Source of the DNA: Basidiobolus meristosporus CBS 931.73
Lineage: Eukaryota; Basidiobolomycota; Basidiobolomycetes; Basidiobolales; Basidiobolaceae
Assembly (NCBI GenBank): GCA_002104905.1
Contig: MCFE01000373.1
Coordinates: forward strand, 1 to 64,000
DNA: 64,000 nucleotides
Reading direction: 5' to 3'
Shown here piece by piece: positions 21,890 through 32,096 of this stretch (positions are counted from its first letter, which is position 1; each line of letters starts with the position of its first letter). The notes under the pieces were generated by a model. It had not been told where the DNA came from and did no database searches. It saw only the letters and a program-made list of their open reading frames with translations. The translations under genes and the position numbers were made by a program.

Positions 21890-24800
21890 TGCGCCAAGTC
21901 GCGTTAACTGCGATAACGACCAATCTATTCGCGGTGACTTCACCACTTGAATCCATATATAGGGGCCAATGGTGCCTCGATACCGATGGCTCATGTTCGC
22001 TCTATCTGCCAATAATGAGAGAATTCATTTTATGCCCAGCTCAATCCACTAACAGATCCCCAATCTCGCACTGCCATTGCACCGCAGCGTTACTCAGTAC
22101 ACATCACGCTCTACCATTTGTCAATTCGTGGTTGCTGAATCGAGCTCATGTGGGATACCTCGGTAGCCGTTCATGAGGAAGCTTCGTTTGAAGAAATAAC
22201 CGACTGTTTTCATCTCTGCATGGCACACATATGCAGCCAGGTGCCTCGTTGGTCTCTTCCAAAAATGCGCCAACGCATTGCTTGAGCAGCGAATACCTCC
22301 TAGCCTGATCAGGTTAACACCGACTTCGCCTGGTCACGTTATGGCGCAAATCTATGCACTCCAGCGTCCCATTTCTGAAACCGGATACCAGCAACAAATA
22401 CGGTCATGTGGGCTCCAATTCTCAATCCAGGACAAACATCCTTCACAAAAAGGCCAAACACAGCCAGTAGTAAAGTACGAATTATCCGAGTTAACCAACC
22501 AGCTACTTAGACTCCTCATTAATGTTCATAAATATAGATGCATCTACGCCGTCAGCCAATTAGCTTCACCAGTAAGAATACGCCCAACTGGAAGTGGCAG
22601 CAACGATTTGCTGGAAGTTTGTTAACCGTAATGATAGGACGCTCTCTAAGCAATATATGCATTTGGAGCTAACCGAATTGGTAACGAATGCCCCGACCCA
22701 CTCGAGCGTGATGATAGAGTGCAAGGAGCGCTCATGTACAAGTATTCCCGACTACGACGATGTTGCGAATCACAACTGCAGTTCTGGGTGGCCAACCTTG
22801 AATGAAGAGAAGGTAAACAAAAGGTGGGTGGGAAGGAAAAAACGATCTGGTGGGAATAAATGGCCATTGACCCAGGATACGATCCGTGATTATCGAAACC
22901 GCGCAGAATCAAGGCTGATCTCTAGTTGTCGCCAACCATCTACGAGAGCCATGGCAAGTGGTTTCTCTTGCTGGACATTATTCCAATGGATGCCCGTGGG
23001 CGTTGGGATTGGAGCGTAGTGGTGGAGGATGTCTCACCCTGTCTCACACACCAGAGATGTGCCAGTATTCCTGTACAAATGGAATGCAAGATCCGGGTAG
23101 TCAAATGATCACGAAGCAACCCAAAGCTTGGAACTTTGCTAGAATTTTATTGGGTAACGAGCGCGCATACAGGATACAAATCAACAGAGGGGATATCAAG
23201 TGCACCGACATCTCTCGCGCTAGTGTAATATTGCAAACCATCAGACGAAGGGATAAACTGGGAAAGGCGATGGGTCCCCTGAAGTGTCCGAACGCAGAGC
23301 CCATGCTCGTTTTGCGGTACTGATGCCGCCGCAATGCGGCCTAGGTCTTTCAAAACCCTGATGAATGGTCATCCAAGTTACTTCCCCATTGAATCTTCAT
23401 CCGTGGCTTATGATATCGCTGCTTTCCATTTTGATGATCGGAGTGATCGGGATGAAATGATCTTAAATTTGGGAATGGCTGACCAGGTCAGCATAGGATC
23501 TAGATAAAGTGAATGTGGCTTGGAAGCGCACTCTCGAAACACCATGACCTTCCTCCAACAGACCGAAGTCCAGGAGAGTTCGTAGCCATTTGGTGCGAAT
23601 AGGCGACTCCTCCCCTCGGCGGATTACGTGTTTATCATAATATGGTTTCGAGCGTCGCAAATGAGGTCTCTAGATTGCAATTGATTTTCAGATCACAACC
23701 TATCAGTGGGTTAATTTGCTTCAATAGGAAGTATAGCACCCTATTCTTTGTCCCCAGATATTCAGTGCTCAATTTGCGTCAGCCAGTGTGTGTGTGCCAG
23801 TGTGACGGTATAGGCTACATGAAACATGTGGGAAACCAGAGTTGGATATGGTCAAGCAGTGTTCACAATGTCGAGTATGGCTCAGCCGGTGATCCGCCCA
23901 GATGGAAGAAATCATCTCAGCTTACTGGCAGCTTCGTAGGAATTGGTTACCTTCTTAGATCTGGCCATCAATCAGGATCGATGCTAATGGTCAGTTGGCT
24001 TGTATTATGACCAAGAATGCTCTTTATACATGCCCACAATGGACCCCAGTCGTGTTCAGATGTTCATTGGCTGGGTCTTGTGTACTTTGCATTTCAGGCG
24101 GTTCTAGGACATATATGGCCTGATATTGTATATGGAGTGAGGCTAATAATCTATTTACTTTTCAGGTTACCTAGCAACTGTCACTTGGCACTGACAAGGA
24201 TGATATTGGATATTTGACATACAGTGAGATGCACGGCAGAATAATCAATTTAAGATACCATTATAATGGACAGTTCCATAATGTCCTCAGCCGCAGACCT
24301 ATTAGCGGAGGCCCTCCTAGTAAAGAATAGAAACAGCGGCGTGACCACGGAGGCACCCTACATCGACGGTAGTAAAGAATGGGCCTTATCGAAACGAAGC
24401 GATTTGTCACTGTCCGTTTCCTTTAGGAGGAATAATAGGATGACAAAACTAGCTGAAGGGGTCCCTAACGAGGAAGATTGTCGCACCGGTATTCTTGGGC
24501 TATTTATAATTGGGTCGTTTCATTATTCCTGTACTGCAGCAAGTTACGAGGCTGGTTGTGTATGGGCGGCCCTACCTAGTTTATCCCCTGTGTAGATATA
24601 TACCTCTGGAGTAAGGAAGACCTTCATGCGACGGTGCACGTGGTGGAGCAATACCAAATCTTTCACCGTGGAATATTTAAAACCTGGCTATGTTGGGAAA
24701 CGGACGTGACCAAACCATAAAATAGGGTACCAGGGACTGAAGATAACTTCTAAAGATTCACTATCTCTTGTGCAATTTCACAAGGTTGGTATAGCCCGTG

Positions 24801-25500
24801 CATCAAAAGTGGTTACACGGACATGTGTATGTTAAGTGATCTTGTCATCAGAATACCTCATCATATCCATGATGCGTCGGCGATGAATTATGTTACTTGA
24901 TTAGGAACACCTGACACTTCCAACAATAGACCCCATTTGAGGGATGCTTTCATTCGTTGGACTTCAAATACAGGGAAGTTGAAGGTGATTTGAGAGTAGT
25001 TCTGGTAAACCAAATCTGGGCGCCAGTATGGGCTTGCGGCCTTGGCCAGTTGTGAGGTTAAAATAGTAACAATTATTCCTATATATGGCTCTCAGGGCAG
25101 CAAGTTCGGCTTGGTGTTTATGGGTCCGATTTATACTGTATTGGAGAGAGTGGATGAGTATGAAACAAGGTTCTTACCGAGAACCTTATTTTGCCTGTAA
25201 AAGGGCATCCATGTCATCCGGTAGCGTAGAATTAGAAAGTTTGCTCTATACTTTTAAATAGGCCAACGCAACTAGATTAACCTGGGCGACACAACGTTCA
25301 TGACGTTTGCTGTTCACCTTGCACTGTGCACTGTACTCTTGGGGCTATTGCATGCACGAAGTTGCAGATCTCGCATCATTAGCCCTTGGACTTCTTTGAC
25401 AGCTATTGAGGACTGCAATCCAGGATTTGAAGTGTTTTCTAGCATGCCAAAAAGCTTCCCACTACTAGCAACAAGCTAGCCGCCACTCGAACCCTATTCA
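21890..25500. other. Spacer between the two transporter genes, few features
   Basis: A 3.6-kb CpG-normal stretch separating the inverted transporter copies. Apart from one weak 109-codon frame at 24266-24595 I see no gene, RNA or repeat. A TATA-like run occurs near 25,247-25,262, upstream of transporter copy 2. Confidence 0.45.
24266..24595 (+). CDS. Small hypothetical protein (109 residues), doubtful
   Basis: An ATG frame with a polar, Ser- and Leu-rich N-terminal half and no recognised domain or membrane segment. No promoter signal is evident. Listed only because its N-terminal 65 residues have protein-like composition. Confidence 0.2.
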   Translation: MDSSIMSSAADLLAEALLVKNRNSGVTTEAPYIDGSKEWALSKRSDLSLSVSFRRNNRMTKLAEGVPNEEDCRTGILGLFIIGSFHYSCTAASYEAGCVWAALPSLSPV

Positions 25501-25558
25501 TATCCCATTCTGAATGCGTTTCTAGCTTGGGTTGGTAAGGCTTGTATGTTTCTGCTGC

Positions 25559-26759
25559 CCAGGAATGTTCAACGTTATCAACGGTATGGGTGCCGGTGGT
25601 CAGATGGACGACAACACCGCTAAGAACGGAAACGTCGCTCTATACGCTTGCTTCGCCGTCTTTGGTTACCTCGGAGGTGGTTTCTACAACATACTTGGCG
25701 GTCGTTTATGTTTGTTGTTTGGTGGACTGTCGTACGCTCTCTATTCAGGATCCCTTCTCAACTACAACAATACCGGGAACGCTGGCTTCGTGATCGGTGC
25801 GAGTGCGATCCTTGGTGTTGGTGCGGGTATTCTCTGGACCACACAGGGAGTGGTGATGATGGCGTACCCAGCCGAGGATCAGAAGGGGAGATGCGTAGGG
25901 CTTTTCTGGATCATCTTCAATCTTGGTGGAGTGATGGGAGCGTTCATTCCATTCGGGCTAAACTTCCACTCTGAAGCTGGAGCGGTGAGCAACTCTACGT
26001 ATCTTGCCTTCCTGGTGATCATGATCATCGGAGCCATAGCCGGATTGACGCTTCTTCCCCCGGAGAAGGTGGTTCGTGACGATGGAAGCCGAGTTCATGT
26101 TGAGAAGTTCAGCAATGTCTGGCACGAAATCGTGGAAATTGTCAAGCTCTTCACGGACAAGTACATGCTTCTACTTATTCCAATGTGCCTAGCTTCCAAC
26201 TGGTTCTACTCGTACCAATTCGGAGCTGTAAATGGGGTGCTGTTTAATTTGCGCACCCGCTCTTTCAACAACGCTTTCTATTGGGGCTTTCAGATGATTG
26301 GGGCTTTTGCCTTGGGCACCTTCCTGGACAATCCAAGGTTTGACCGCCGTGCCAGAGCACTCTATGGCCTCGCTATTGTGGGGGCGATGTTCACCGCTAC
26401 GTGGGGCGGTGGACTTGCTCTCCAGCTTCAGTACACCCGCGAAGATCATCCGAAGAACATTGATTTCATCGACAACCCTGGGGCATTCTGGCCCAAGTGG
26501 TTGTTGTACGTCTTCTACGGGCTCTGTGATGCAGCCCTGCAAACATACGCCTACTGGCTCATGGGAGCATTATCGAATGATTCCACTGTACTTGCTAGAT
26601 ACGCAGGGTTCTACAAGGGTCTCCAGTCAGCAGGTGGGGCCATTGCTTGGAGAATCGATGCCGTCAATACGGCATTCCTTACTCAGCTTATCATCTCCTG
26701 GGCACTCTTTACAGTCTCCTTGCCGTTCACATATTTCATTGCTAAGGATGTCAAGGAAA
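25559..26759 (+). repeat. Inverted duplication, right arm (1,201 bp)
   Basis: Partner of 19934-21134. The four differences are three synonymous changes (Gly, Ser and Thr codons) and one Ala/Thr change. There is no insertion or deletion in 1,201 bp. Confidence 0.95.
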
Positions 26760-26800
26760 TAAACAATGTGGAGGAGGGAAAAGAAACCATTGAAGCTTAG
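25565..26800 (+). CDS. UNC93-like major facilitator superfamily transporter, copy 2, 5' end damaged
   Basis: From the ATG at 25565 the frame gives 411 residues, nearly identical to copy 1; the core differs by one amino acid (Ala to Thr). The place equivalent to the start of copy 1 is the ATG at 25514, but its fourth codon is TAG, and five codons are missing relative to copy 1. Translation would have to begin at 25565, losing about 22 residues, including most of the first membrane helix. Alternatively an upstream exon exists: TTTCTAG before 25525 would serve as acceptor, but I find no convincing donor. The C-terminus (about 14 residues) differs from copy 1. Function as in copy 1 if expressed; a recent pseudogene is quite possible. 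Confidence 0.6.
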   Translation: MFNVINGMGAGGQMDDNTAKNGNVALYACFAVFGYLGGGFYNILGGRLCLLFGGLSYALYSGSLLNYNNTGNAGFVIGASAILGVGAGILWTTQGVVMMAYPAEDQKGRCVGLFWIIFNLGGVMGAFIPFGLNFHSEAGAVSNSTYLAFLVIMIIGAIAGLTLLPPEKVVRDDGSRVHVEKFSNVWHEIVEIVKLFTDKYMLLLIPMCLASNWFYSYQFGAVNGVLFNLRTRSFNNAFYWGFQMIGAFALGTFLDNPRFDRRARALYGLAIVGAMFTATWGGGLALQLQYTREDHPKNIDFIDNPGAFWPKWLLYVFYGLCDAALQTYAYWLMGALSNDSTVLARYAGFYKGLQSAGGAIAWRIDAVNTAFLTQLIISWALFTVSLPFTYFIAKDVKEINNVEEGKETIEA

Positions 26801-26829
26801 GCTGAGCTCCCCTCCCTTCTGCCCACTAA

Positions 26830-27650
26830 ATATTTTCATATGAACGACACTATTTTCTCAGCATAAGTGATTTTTTTCAATTGTGTGTGTATTAATTAAA
26901 ATAAATCCCGTCGTCCTAGAAAAATTCGGAGTCGTAAGTTTTGGAAATAACAACTCCTTGCACATTCATGACCAAATCGAATTTTGAATACTAGGTTCAT
27001 GCAGTATGATGGCAAACACCAGCGCATAACTTGAGCGGAATCGTATATTCGTTCTTTAAAGAGGTCCAACTATGGTGGAAACCGACCCCTAGTGCAAACG
27101 TTGGCAACAGGTGGCACATACAATATACGCCTGTAAAACGTACCTGTTTCAAGCATAGTCCCCATCGGAGATGTCAGGGAAATTGCGGATCATCATCGAC
27201 AATTGAATACATGTCCCAAGTGAATGCTCGGCGAATCCTGATTCTAGATAGATGCCAGTGAGGGGAAGGCCTCCGCGATAGAGCGCCCGTTTGGTGGTGC
27301 TTGCTACCATAGGCCCTCCTGCAATAGCACTCGCCATCTGCTTCCTAAACCATTCGAAAGGAATTCCACTTTGGCCACTATGCCCGTTGGTTGTTCCCAT
27401 TTTTGGATGCGTGATTAATCATGTGTTGCGTATCTGACCACCAAATCGATGTTTGCCCTTCAATGGATGTTACGAGACGAAAATAACCACCAATCATGAA
27501 GCGGCCCTCTGATGTCCTGACTGCATCCTGATGGCAATCCATAGTAATTGAACTTGATGTTTGCAGAAGGAAAGACCAACCCTCCAACATCATGGACACC
27601 ATTCCATTGGGTGTAACATAAGAACGACGCCAACCTGATTTAAAATGAGC
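26830..27650. other. Intergenic region before the flavin oxidase gene
   Basis: AT-rich just after the transporter stop, probably its 3' UTR; then CpG-normal sequence. No gene or repeat recognised. Confidence 0.5.
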
Positions 27651-27659
27651 CGCGTCGGG

Positions 27660-27667
27660 TATAAATA
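27660..27667 (+). promoter_or_regulatory. TATA box of the flavin oxidase gene
   Basis: TATAAATA, about 43-50 bp before the ATG at 27710. A clean match with the same short spacing as other genes in the window. Confidence 0.65.
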
Positions 27668-27709
27668 CCGATTTGTTTACTGTCGAGTCAGCAAAAAATA
27701 ATCTCTACC

Positions 27710-29202
27710 ATGAGGACTATCGTTCTCCTAACCCTGTTGCCCGCGCTGGCCTACGGTGGCAGTATCGAGGACTGCTTCAAGAAGGCAGGCACACCTATCG
27801 TAAGTCAGTCGAGCTCCGAGTATTCCAAAGTCAACTTCAACTTCAACAAGCGATTCAACTTCAAGCCATTGCTTTACGTGGTTGCTGGGAGTGTGAAGGA
27901 TGTGCAAAACGCCGTGAAATGCTCGGTTCAGAACAACCGAACCATATCGGCCAGAAGCGGCGGGCATTCCTACGAAGCCTACTCACAGGGTGGACGTAAT
28001 GGGGATGTCATCGTCGACCTGTCCAAGTTGAATGATGTCAAGATCGATGCCAAATCCAGCTCTGCCGTGATTGGTGCCGGTAGTTTGCTTGGCCCTACTT
28101 ATTACAAGCTGTTCAAGAATGGCAACTACGGGATACCCGCTGGTACCTGCCCTCAGGTTGGGATCGGTGGCCACGCTTTGGGTGGTGGATTCGGATTATT
28201 CTCCCGTAAGCATGGGATGGTTTCAGATAACGTACTGGAAATCAACATCGTCAATGCCAAGGGAGAGGCCCTGGTGGCAAATGCCAAATCAAACCCCGAC
28301 CTATACTGGGCTCTGCGTGGTGGAGGCCAGGGCTCATACGGCATAGTAACCTCATTCAAGGTCAAACTCTTCAAAGCACCATCCAAAGTTACCACATTTT
28401 CGTATTCGTGGGACTTCAAAGATTTCACCCGTGTATACCAGGCCTTCCAGGACTTGGCGTTTAGCGATCCCAGCGATCTGCTTGGACCCAGTCTCTACAT
28501 TAATCCAGGTGATGGCGTTATCTTCCAGGGAGCATTCCAAGATACCAAGAGCAAGCTGAATGCCGTGATCAAGTCATTCTTATCTGCTGCACCCAAACCA
28601 ACCGGTGTGTCGGTCAAGGAGGGAACTCTATTGGATGCAGTCTCGGAATTCAGTGGAATCTCTGGTGGTGTGGAGGCCCTGGCCAAAGTGAAATTTGGAG
28701 GTACACCGCGTGAGTATCTGAAAGCGCACTCTGCTATTGTTCAGAAACCGATAAACAACCAGGGAGTCCAGGCCCTTCAAGCCGCTTTGGCCAAGGCACC
28801 AGCTTAGTAAGTACAAGCCCAACCTCACTATCAGTTACTGTCAGTTCTAATCACGGTTACTTTAGCGGATACTTCTTGTTTGACATGTACGGAGGAGCGG
28901 TTGGACGGGTGAGCCCTACTGCCACTGCCTTTGTGCATCGTAAAGACACCAAGATGGTTGCTCAGATGATCATCGAGCCACCCAAGGTCAGCGCTAGAGA
29001 TACAAAGTGGTTGGCTGATGCGTACAAGTCTGTAAAACCCTACTTCTCGTCCTCCGCCTATCAAAACTATATCGACCGTGACCTCAATGATTGGCAATCG
29101 GCGTATTACGGGGTGAACTTCAAGAGACTTGTGCAAGTCAAAAGGAAGTATGATCCCAGTAACGTATTCCACTTCGCTCAAAGCATACCAGTCAAAGCTT
29201 AG
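27710..29202 (+). CDS. Secreted FAD-linked oxidase of the berberine-bridge-enzyme family
   Basis: Two exons, 27710-28806 and 28866-29202, encode 477 residues. Unspliced, the first frame stops at the intron; splicing joins ..PAY to GYFLFDMYGG, the BBE-like pattern. Residues 1-16 are a signal peptide. The FAD-binding type 4 domain spans about 50-190: RSGGHS at 82-87 places His86 where the 8-alpha-histidyl flavin bond forms, and GTCPQVGIGGH at 145-155 places Cys147 where the 6-S-cysteinyl bond forms, so bicovalent FAD is predicted. The C-terminal BBE motif (YYG..RLVQVKRKYDPSNVF) is complete. Such enzymes oxidise sugars, oligosaccharides or alcohols outside the cell with release of hydrogen peroxide; the substrate here is unknown. 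It lies about 0.9 kb after transporter copy 2 on the same strand. Confidence 0.92.
28807..28865 (+). other. Intron of the flavin oxidase gene (59 bp)
   Basis: GTAAGT donor at 28807-28812, CTAAT branch-like motif near 28846-28850, TTTAG acceptor ending at 28865. Removing it restores an uninterrupted BBE domain. This is the only confident intron in the window. Confidence 0.9.
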
Positions 29203-29443
29203 TTAGGCCTAATTAGACGTCATCACTGCATATATTAAACTAATTCGCGCTGTTCCTGCCCGTTACATTGCATATTTGAATGAACGAGTCTTGGACAGAT
29301 GCATCTCCAACTAACATGGCTTAACGCTGCCCTTTTCGGGATTGATTGGGTGGTTCAGTGTTGGCTTGAAGCTAACCGGGTTGTTGGTGGCATCAGAAAT
29401 CCACCACTGCACCGCACCATGGTCACGTGAAATGAAAGCGGGA

Positions 29444-30007
29444 TCAACATAATGATGACCACATTAAAGTGAATCCAAATTGACGAGATCTAGAACATGG
29501 TGATTTTACCCAATTTTGGTTAAACACAAATTTCCCCCAAATGAGCCAGGTCCAACCAAGTGCCATTCCGTGACGTGTCCGTAGTATGACGGCCAATTGA
29601 ACTTGGCGCGGACCATTTCCAGAGTCTCCGATCCCACCTGAGATTTCCGAGAAAACCATCACTCCATGCTCGCTTGTGTTTGAATACTGATGAAAGTCGC
29701 CACCATACAAACCAGACTGCCATTTGCCATGCTCCAGCTGATGAAAGATTCTCACCCCATTGTCTGATGGGGTACGTCAGTCCGTTTGGAATCTACCTCC
29801 AGCTGTTTCAATAGCCCATCGGAAGTTTGGATATGCAATTACATCAAAATCCCCATAGGAATTATTATGATCGCAAAAGAAAAAGCCATCACTTCGGGGC
29901 TCTAAATCATCAATTGGAAGTACCACCATATTAGCAAATAATACTGGTGATTCAGGTTGCAGTATGCTTGGCGGTGGGTACTCTGTTACCAACTCTGGCC
30001 AAGTCAT
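29444..30007 (-). pseudogene. Possible broken gene with one in-frame TGA
   Basis: An ATG at 30007 opens a frame of 76 codons to a TGA at 29777-29779. The same frame then continues to 29444, 188 codons in all with that single stop. Translated pieces such as FFFCDHNN, DFHQYSN and VMVFSEISGG look protein-like, but I recognise no family. A 33-bp GT..AG segment spans the stop in frame, yet is shorter than ordinary fungal introns. This could be a pseudogene, a selenocysteine-free readthrough artefact, or chance. It sits at the edge of the CpG-poor compartment. Confidence 0.3.
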
Positions 30008-30199
30008 TTTGCTTGGTACGGAGTGTTTGGGTTATTGTTGAGGTCTCAAACCAAAGTTTGAAATGTGACAGCATCTAAATGGTTGAAATTTCCACAGCTT
30101 CTGCAAACGTATTGGTTACTTGTCACATCAAAGCTAGTTCGGATTAATTAAATTTGATTCTCCATGCATTTGGTTTTTAGGGTTATCGTGCGGTATGCA

Positions 30200-31736
30200 T
30201 ATATGTGTGGCAAGCACTTCCATGTTGGTTATTCTGCATCACTTTCTGATTGTCTAGTATATACCAGCTTATCCTATTTATCAATGTACTTAATATTTAC
30301 TCTCCTTTCCTTGTCTCATATTCACTTCATAGGGGACTGAAATAGCAAGTCCTCCCCAATTGTCCTGTCATATGCCAGATCAGATACAGAATGCAGATGT
30401 AAATGTTACATTTCTATACATGAGTAATGCCATTAACTCCAGCTACATAATCTACAAATGTATTGTCATGGCTATGAGGATCAGGTGTATTCATTCAAGA
30501 TCAGCACAAAGCTCCAAATGCTTCCAACATGTTGGCAATACCATATTCTTTAGAATACTGATGAAATAGGTGTAGGTGTCAGCAGCTTTTGCTAAAACCA
30601 AATCTACTTGGAGCTTTGGTATGAATAGAAGCCAAGTTTGTATGGTGAGAGCTGCCACATATTGAAGGAGAAGTAGCACTGAAGCTCCAGAAAAATATCA
30701 TTCCATCAACTCCAAATGTGTGAATTAATGATGATCATACCAAGTGACAATTCAATGATACACAAAGGTGTAGAAACAGCAGCATAATCATCAATGTTTG
30801 ATGACTGCCACTACAAGAAGCTGGTACATACTGGCACAATAGCAGCAAAAATTCAATTCAGCTTCTATTTCAAGCTTTCTAAACTATTGGCTTTAGCATT
30901 ATTGAGCACAGGTGAATATACTTCTCAGGAGCCTTGTGAATTTCTTTTGATGATCTAGTCTCAGGGCCACTGAAACACTGAAATCTTGTTACAGGGAATT
31001 AATGATACCCACATGGAATTGTACAAGTACCATGAAAATAAAGTTGCAACCTAAATGCCTGTAAGCCATGTGAAGCTCTCACTTCAATGAGTTCCAAGTG
31101 GGTATTCATAGGTTGTCTATTCTTTGATGTGCATGCCCCTATGAAAAACAGTTGTGATGATCCTGTCAATAGGCCATCACAAAATTTAAGTCACATGACT
31201 AAGAGGTATTGATCCTATCAGGACATTATGCAAAGACCATTAAAGAAAATTGAACCCCAGATTTCACAAAAAACTCTGGCATTATAATGGTAGTATGGTG
31301 GCCTACAGCTAGCTCTTCATATTGCTACTGTACCAATTTACTAAATGGTATTGCCTTTTTCTACCTCCCCTTGTTCATTAGAGTCTTGCTGTGAGGCCAT
31401 TGAAACACCATCAAGTTTTTTGCCATATATGGCAATTGGATGTCCAGGCCAGTTGGATCCATTTAAAATAGTTGTAGAGCGCAATAAGCTCACAACAATG
31501 CCATGCAACTATTGTCACAGTACCAATCAAATCTTGTCAAGTTTTATCCCTTTATTTGGCTGTGAAATTTGCAAAACACTGTCATGATCTTGTTATAAGA
31601 TTGTCAGGAGGGTCACTAATTCCAAGCTGCTGTTATTATGACGGTTTCTCAACAGGATCTTGACAAATGATCCGGATCTGATCCACCCACGGGACCAAAT
31701 GTATTCCTTCTCCCTACTGGATTCTAGGCTCCTTTA
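30200..31736 (+). mobile_element. Decayed DNA transposon fragment (CACTA/Tnp2-type family), left flank of the copia insertion
   Basis: CpG becomes rare from about 30.2 kb onward. The 81-codon segment at 31345-31587 encodes SSFLPYMAIG..GQLDP..PCNYCHSTNQILSSFIPLFGC. It is clearly related to 40537-40773 (minus) and to decayed DNA near 48.5-48.7 and 62.4-62.6 kb, but is in the opposite orientation. 31702-31736 also matches 40,941-40,975 and 62,960-62,995. The family link to the transposase at 41.6-42.6 kb is by co-occurrence, not by shared domain. Confidence 0.5.
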
Positions 31737-32083
31737 TGCTGCAAAAATTTGCAATTCCACCTAAATGTTCACCTAACTTAATCACTGAGATCATACCTTC
31801 AAATCTTAGAGAATATTGACCAAATTCCTTATTGGGATTACTGAGAATATTTTCACCAAAATACCAGGTACATAAAACATGTTAATTCTCAAAGTTGTCC
31901 AGACAGCACCAAACCTTGCATACATGTTCTTGGGACCTTTCTTAGTCTACTCTACATGTTTAAAATGCCAAGACTATGTAAAAGTATGAATATTACTTTT
32001 ACATTTAATAAACAATTATGTGAGAACCACACAATATACTTGTTCTCCCAATCACTTCCAGTATTTCCAAGACTCTTACAACA
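31737..32083 (+). repeat. 5' LTR of a Ty1/copia element (347 bp)
   Basis: It starts TGCTGCAA and ends TTACAACA. The reverse-strand copy at 45203-45548 starts TGTTGTAA and ends in CAACA, which fixes both boundaries. A tRNA primer-binding site follows directly. Confidence 0.8.
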
Positions 32084-32096
32084 GGTTATGAGCCCT
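32084..32096 (+). promoter_or_regulatory. Primer-binding site matching the initiator tRNA-Met anticodon arm
   Basis: GGTTATGAGCCC is complementary to the anticodon stem-loop of eukaryotic initiator tRNA-Met (GGGCTCATAACC). Copia and Ty5 elements are known to prime from this internal tRNA site instead of the 3' end. The ATG inside the site is also the gag start codon. Confidence 0.75.

Noticed and set aside
25535-25562. 28-bp GT..AG intron near the start of transporter copy 2
   Set aside because: Too short for a spliceosomal intron, and the sequence aligns with coding DNA of copy 1.
14000-30000. Biosynthetic gene cluster (regulator, two transporters, oxidase)
   Set aside because: No synthase, synthetase, terpene cyclase or other backbone gene is present, and spacings are large.
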